Shown in pieces: positions 40,950-41,303 of a stretch of 41,303 bases of DNA. The stretch's first letter is position 1. Each line of letters starts with the position of its first letter. Origin of the DNA: an uncultured Opitutia bacterium (lineage in GTDB: Bacteria > Verrucomicrobiota > Verrucomicrobiia > Opitutales > UBA953). The stretch is from contig CAIYAN010000277.1 in assembly GCA_903924185.1 (NCBI GenBank), positions 1-41,303 on the forward strand. Direction: 5' to 3'. The translations under genes and the position numbers were made by a program. The notes under the pieces are model-generated. The model was given only the letters and a program-made list of their open reading frames with translations. It did not search any database and was not told the origin of the DNA.

Positions 40950-41303
40950 ATGCGTAACAAGTCCCTCCTCATCGGAACCTTAGTCCTAGGCCTCGGTGCC
41001 CTCGCCCTGCTTAACCTCAAGCCGCAGGATGCCGCCGACAGCGGCCCCAAGAGCCCGCTCGTGGCCACCGAAATCCTCGCCCAGCCGAAGAGCCTCACAA
41101 TCAAGGCCAACGGCAAGTCGACCACGGTGGAGAAAGCCGCCGACGGCACCTGGGTCGTGAAGGAAAAGTTCAACCTGCCGGTGGATGTCGAAAATCGCCT
41201 CCGCCCGTTGGTGATCGCCTTGCAGAAAGCCGAGAACCTCGGCGTACTCACCGGCAACCCCAAGCGACTGGAAAAGCTCGGGCTGACGGATAGCTCGCTC
41301 AGC
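40950..41303 (+). CDS. DUF4340 domain protein (partial)
   Basis: 118 residues are visible before the window ends. An N-terminal membrane helix (about 4-22) is followed by EILAQPKSLTIKANGKSTTVEKAADGTWVVKEKFNLPVDVENRLRPLVIAL, the DUF4340 pattern (a repeated strand domain often encoded beside GldG-like genes). It is periplasmic, anchored in the inner membrane, with unknown function. The C-terminus is outside the window. Confidence 0.87.
   Translation, partial: MRNKSLLIGTLVLGLGALALLNLKPQDAADSGPKSPLVATEILAQPKSLTIKANGKSTTVEKAADGTWVVKEKFNLPVDVENRLRPLVIALQKAENLGVLTGNPKRLEKLGLTDSSLS

Noticed and set aside
36424-41303. Gliding motility locus because of GldA/F/G-like genes
   Set aside because: Homologous ABC-2 plus GldG-like plus DUF4340 clusters occur widely in non-gliding bacteria; no other gld or spr genes are present.

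Overview
The window looks like chromosomal DNA from a free-living, GC-rich member of the Verrucomicrobiota (my best guess is an Opitutae-like lineage). The evidence is gene content: a Planctomycete-type PSD1/DUF1549 haem protein, a secreted S1 sulfatase, a DUF1080 protein and many secreted hydrolases, mixed with vertically inherited housekeeping genes (ileS, trpS, lspA, trmD, rplS, rpsP, rpsT, tRNA-Tyr). I see no phage, insertion sequence, integrase or CRISPR array.

Layout. 1-6277: a truncated PSD1 cytochrome-like gene, a small secreted CxxC protein, and a three-gene minus-strand operon (M13 peptidase, sulfatase, lactonase-type beta-propeller). 6539-7522: a divergent sigma-70 family factor. 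7655-16173: mostly secreted or membrane proteins (monohaem protein, tandem retropepsin-like protein, SGNH hydrolase, cupin, VTT-family membrane protein, DUF1080, esterase, S9 peptidase lipoprotein, YqhA). 16220-21328: FAD desaturase-like enzyme, orphan ABC ATPase and three exported proteins. 21389-23012: trmD-rplS-rpsP in an unusual order without rimM. 23103-25888: an Opp/Dpp-type permease pair coupled to a small FmdB-like protein, a small lipoprotein and a DCC-family protein. 26018-32474: tRNA-Tyr, rpsT, an RluA-like protein, and the operon ileS - DksA-like - lspA - flavin reductase. 32651-36303: a small membrane protein and the operon trpS - coiled-coil membrane protein - exported protein. 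36424-41303: an MscS channel followed by a Gld-type ABC cluster (ATPase, permease, GldG-like, DUF4340), running off the end.

The most interesting signals are not one new gene cluster. (1) Several promoters put the -10 box exactly 6 bases before the start codon, predicting leaderless mRNAs, and Shine-Dalgarno sequences are nearly absent. (2) Clean palindromes overlie or adjoin three promoters or starts (yqhA, the S9 peptidase, mscS). (3) Several familiar proteins have lost hallmark residues: an RluA-like protein without the catalytic Asp, a sigma factor altered in its -10 reading helix, and three zinc-knuckle proteins (DksA-like, IleRS C-terminus, FmdB-like) without most of their cysteine ligands. 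All promoter and start assignments were made by eye and are inference.
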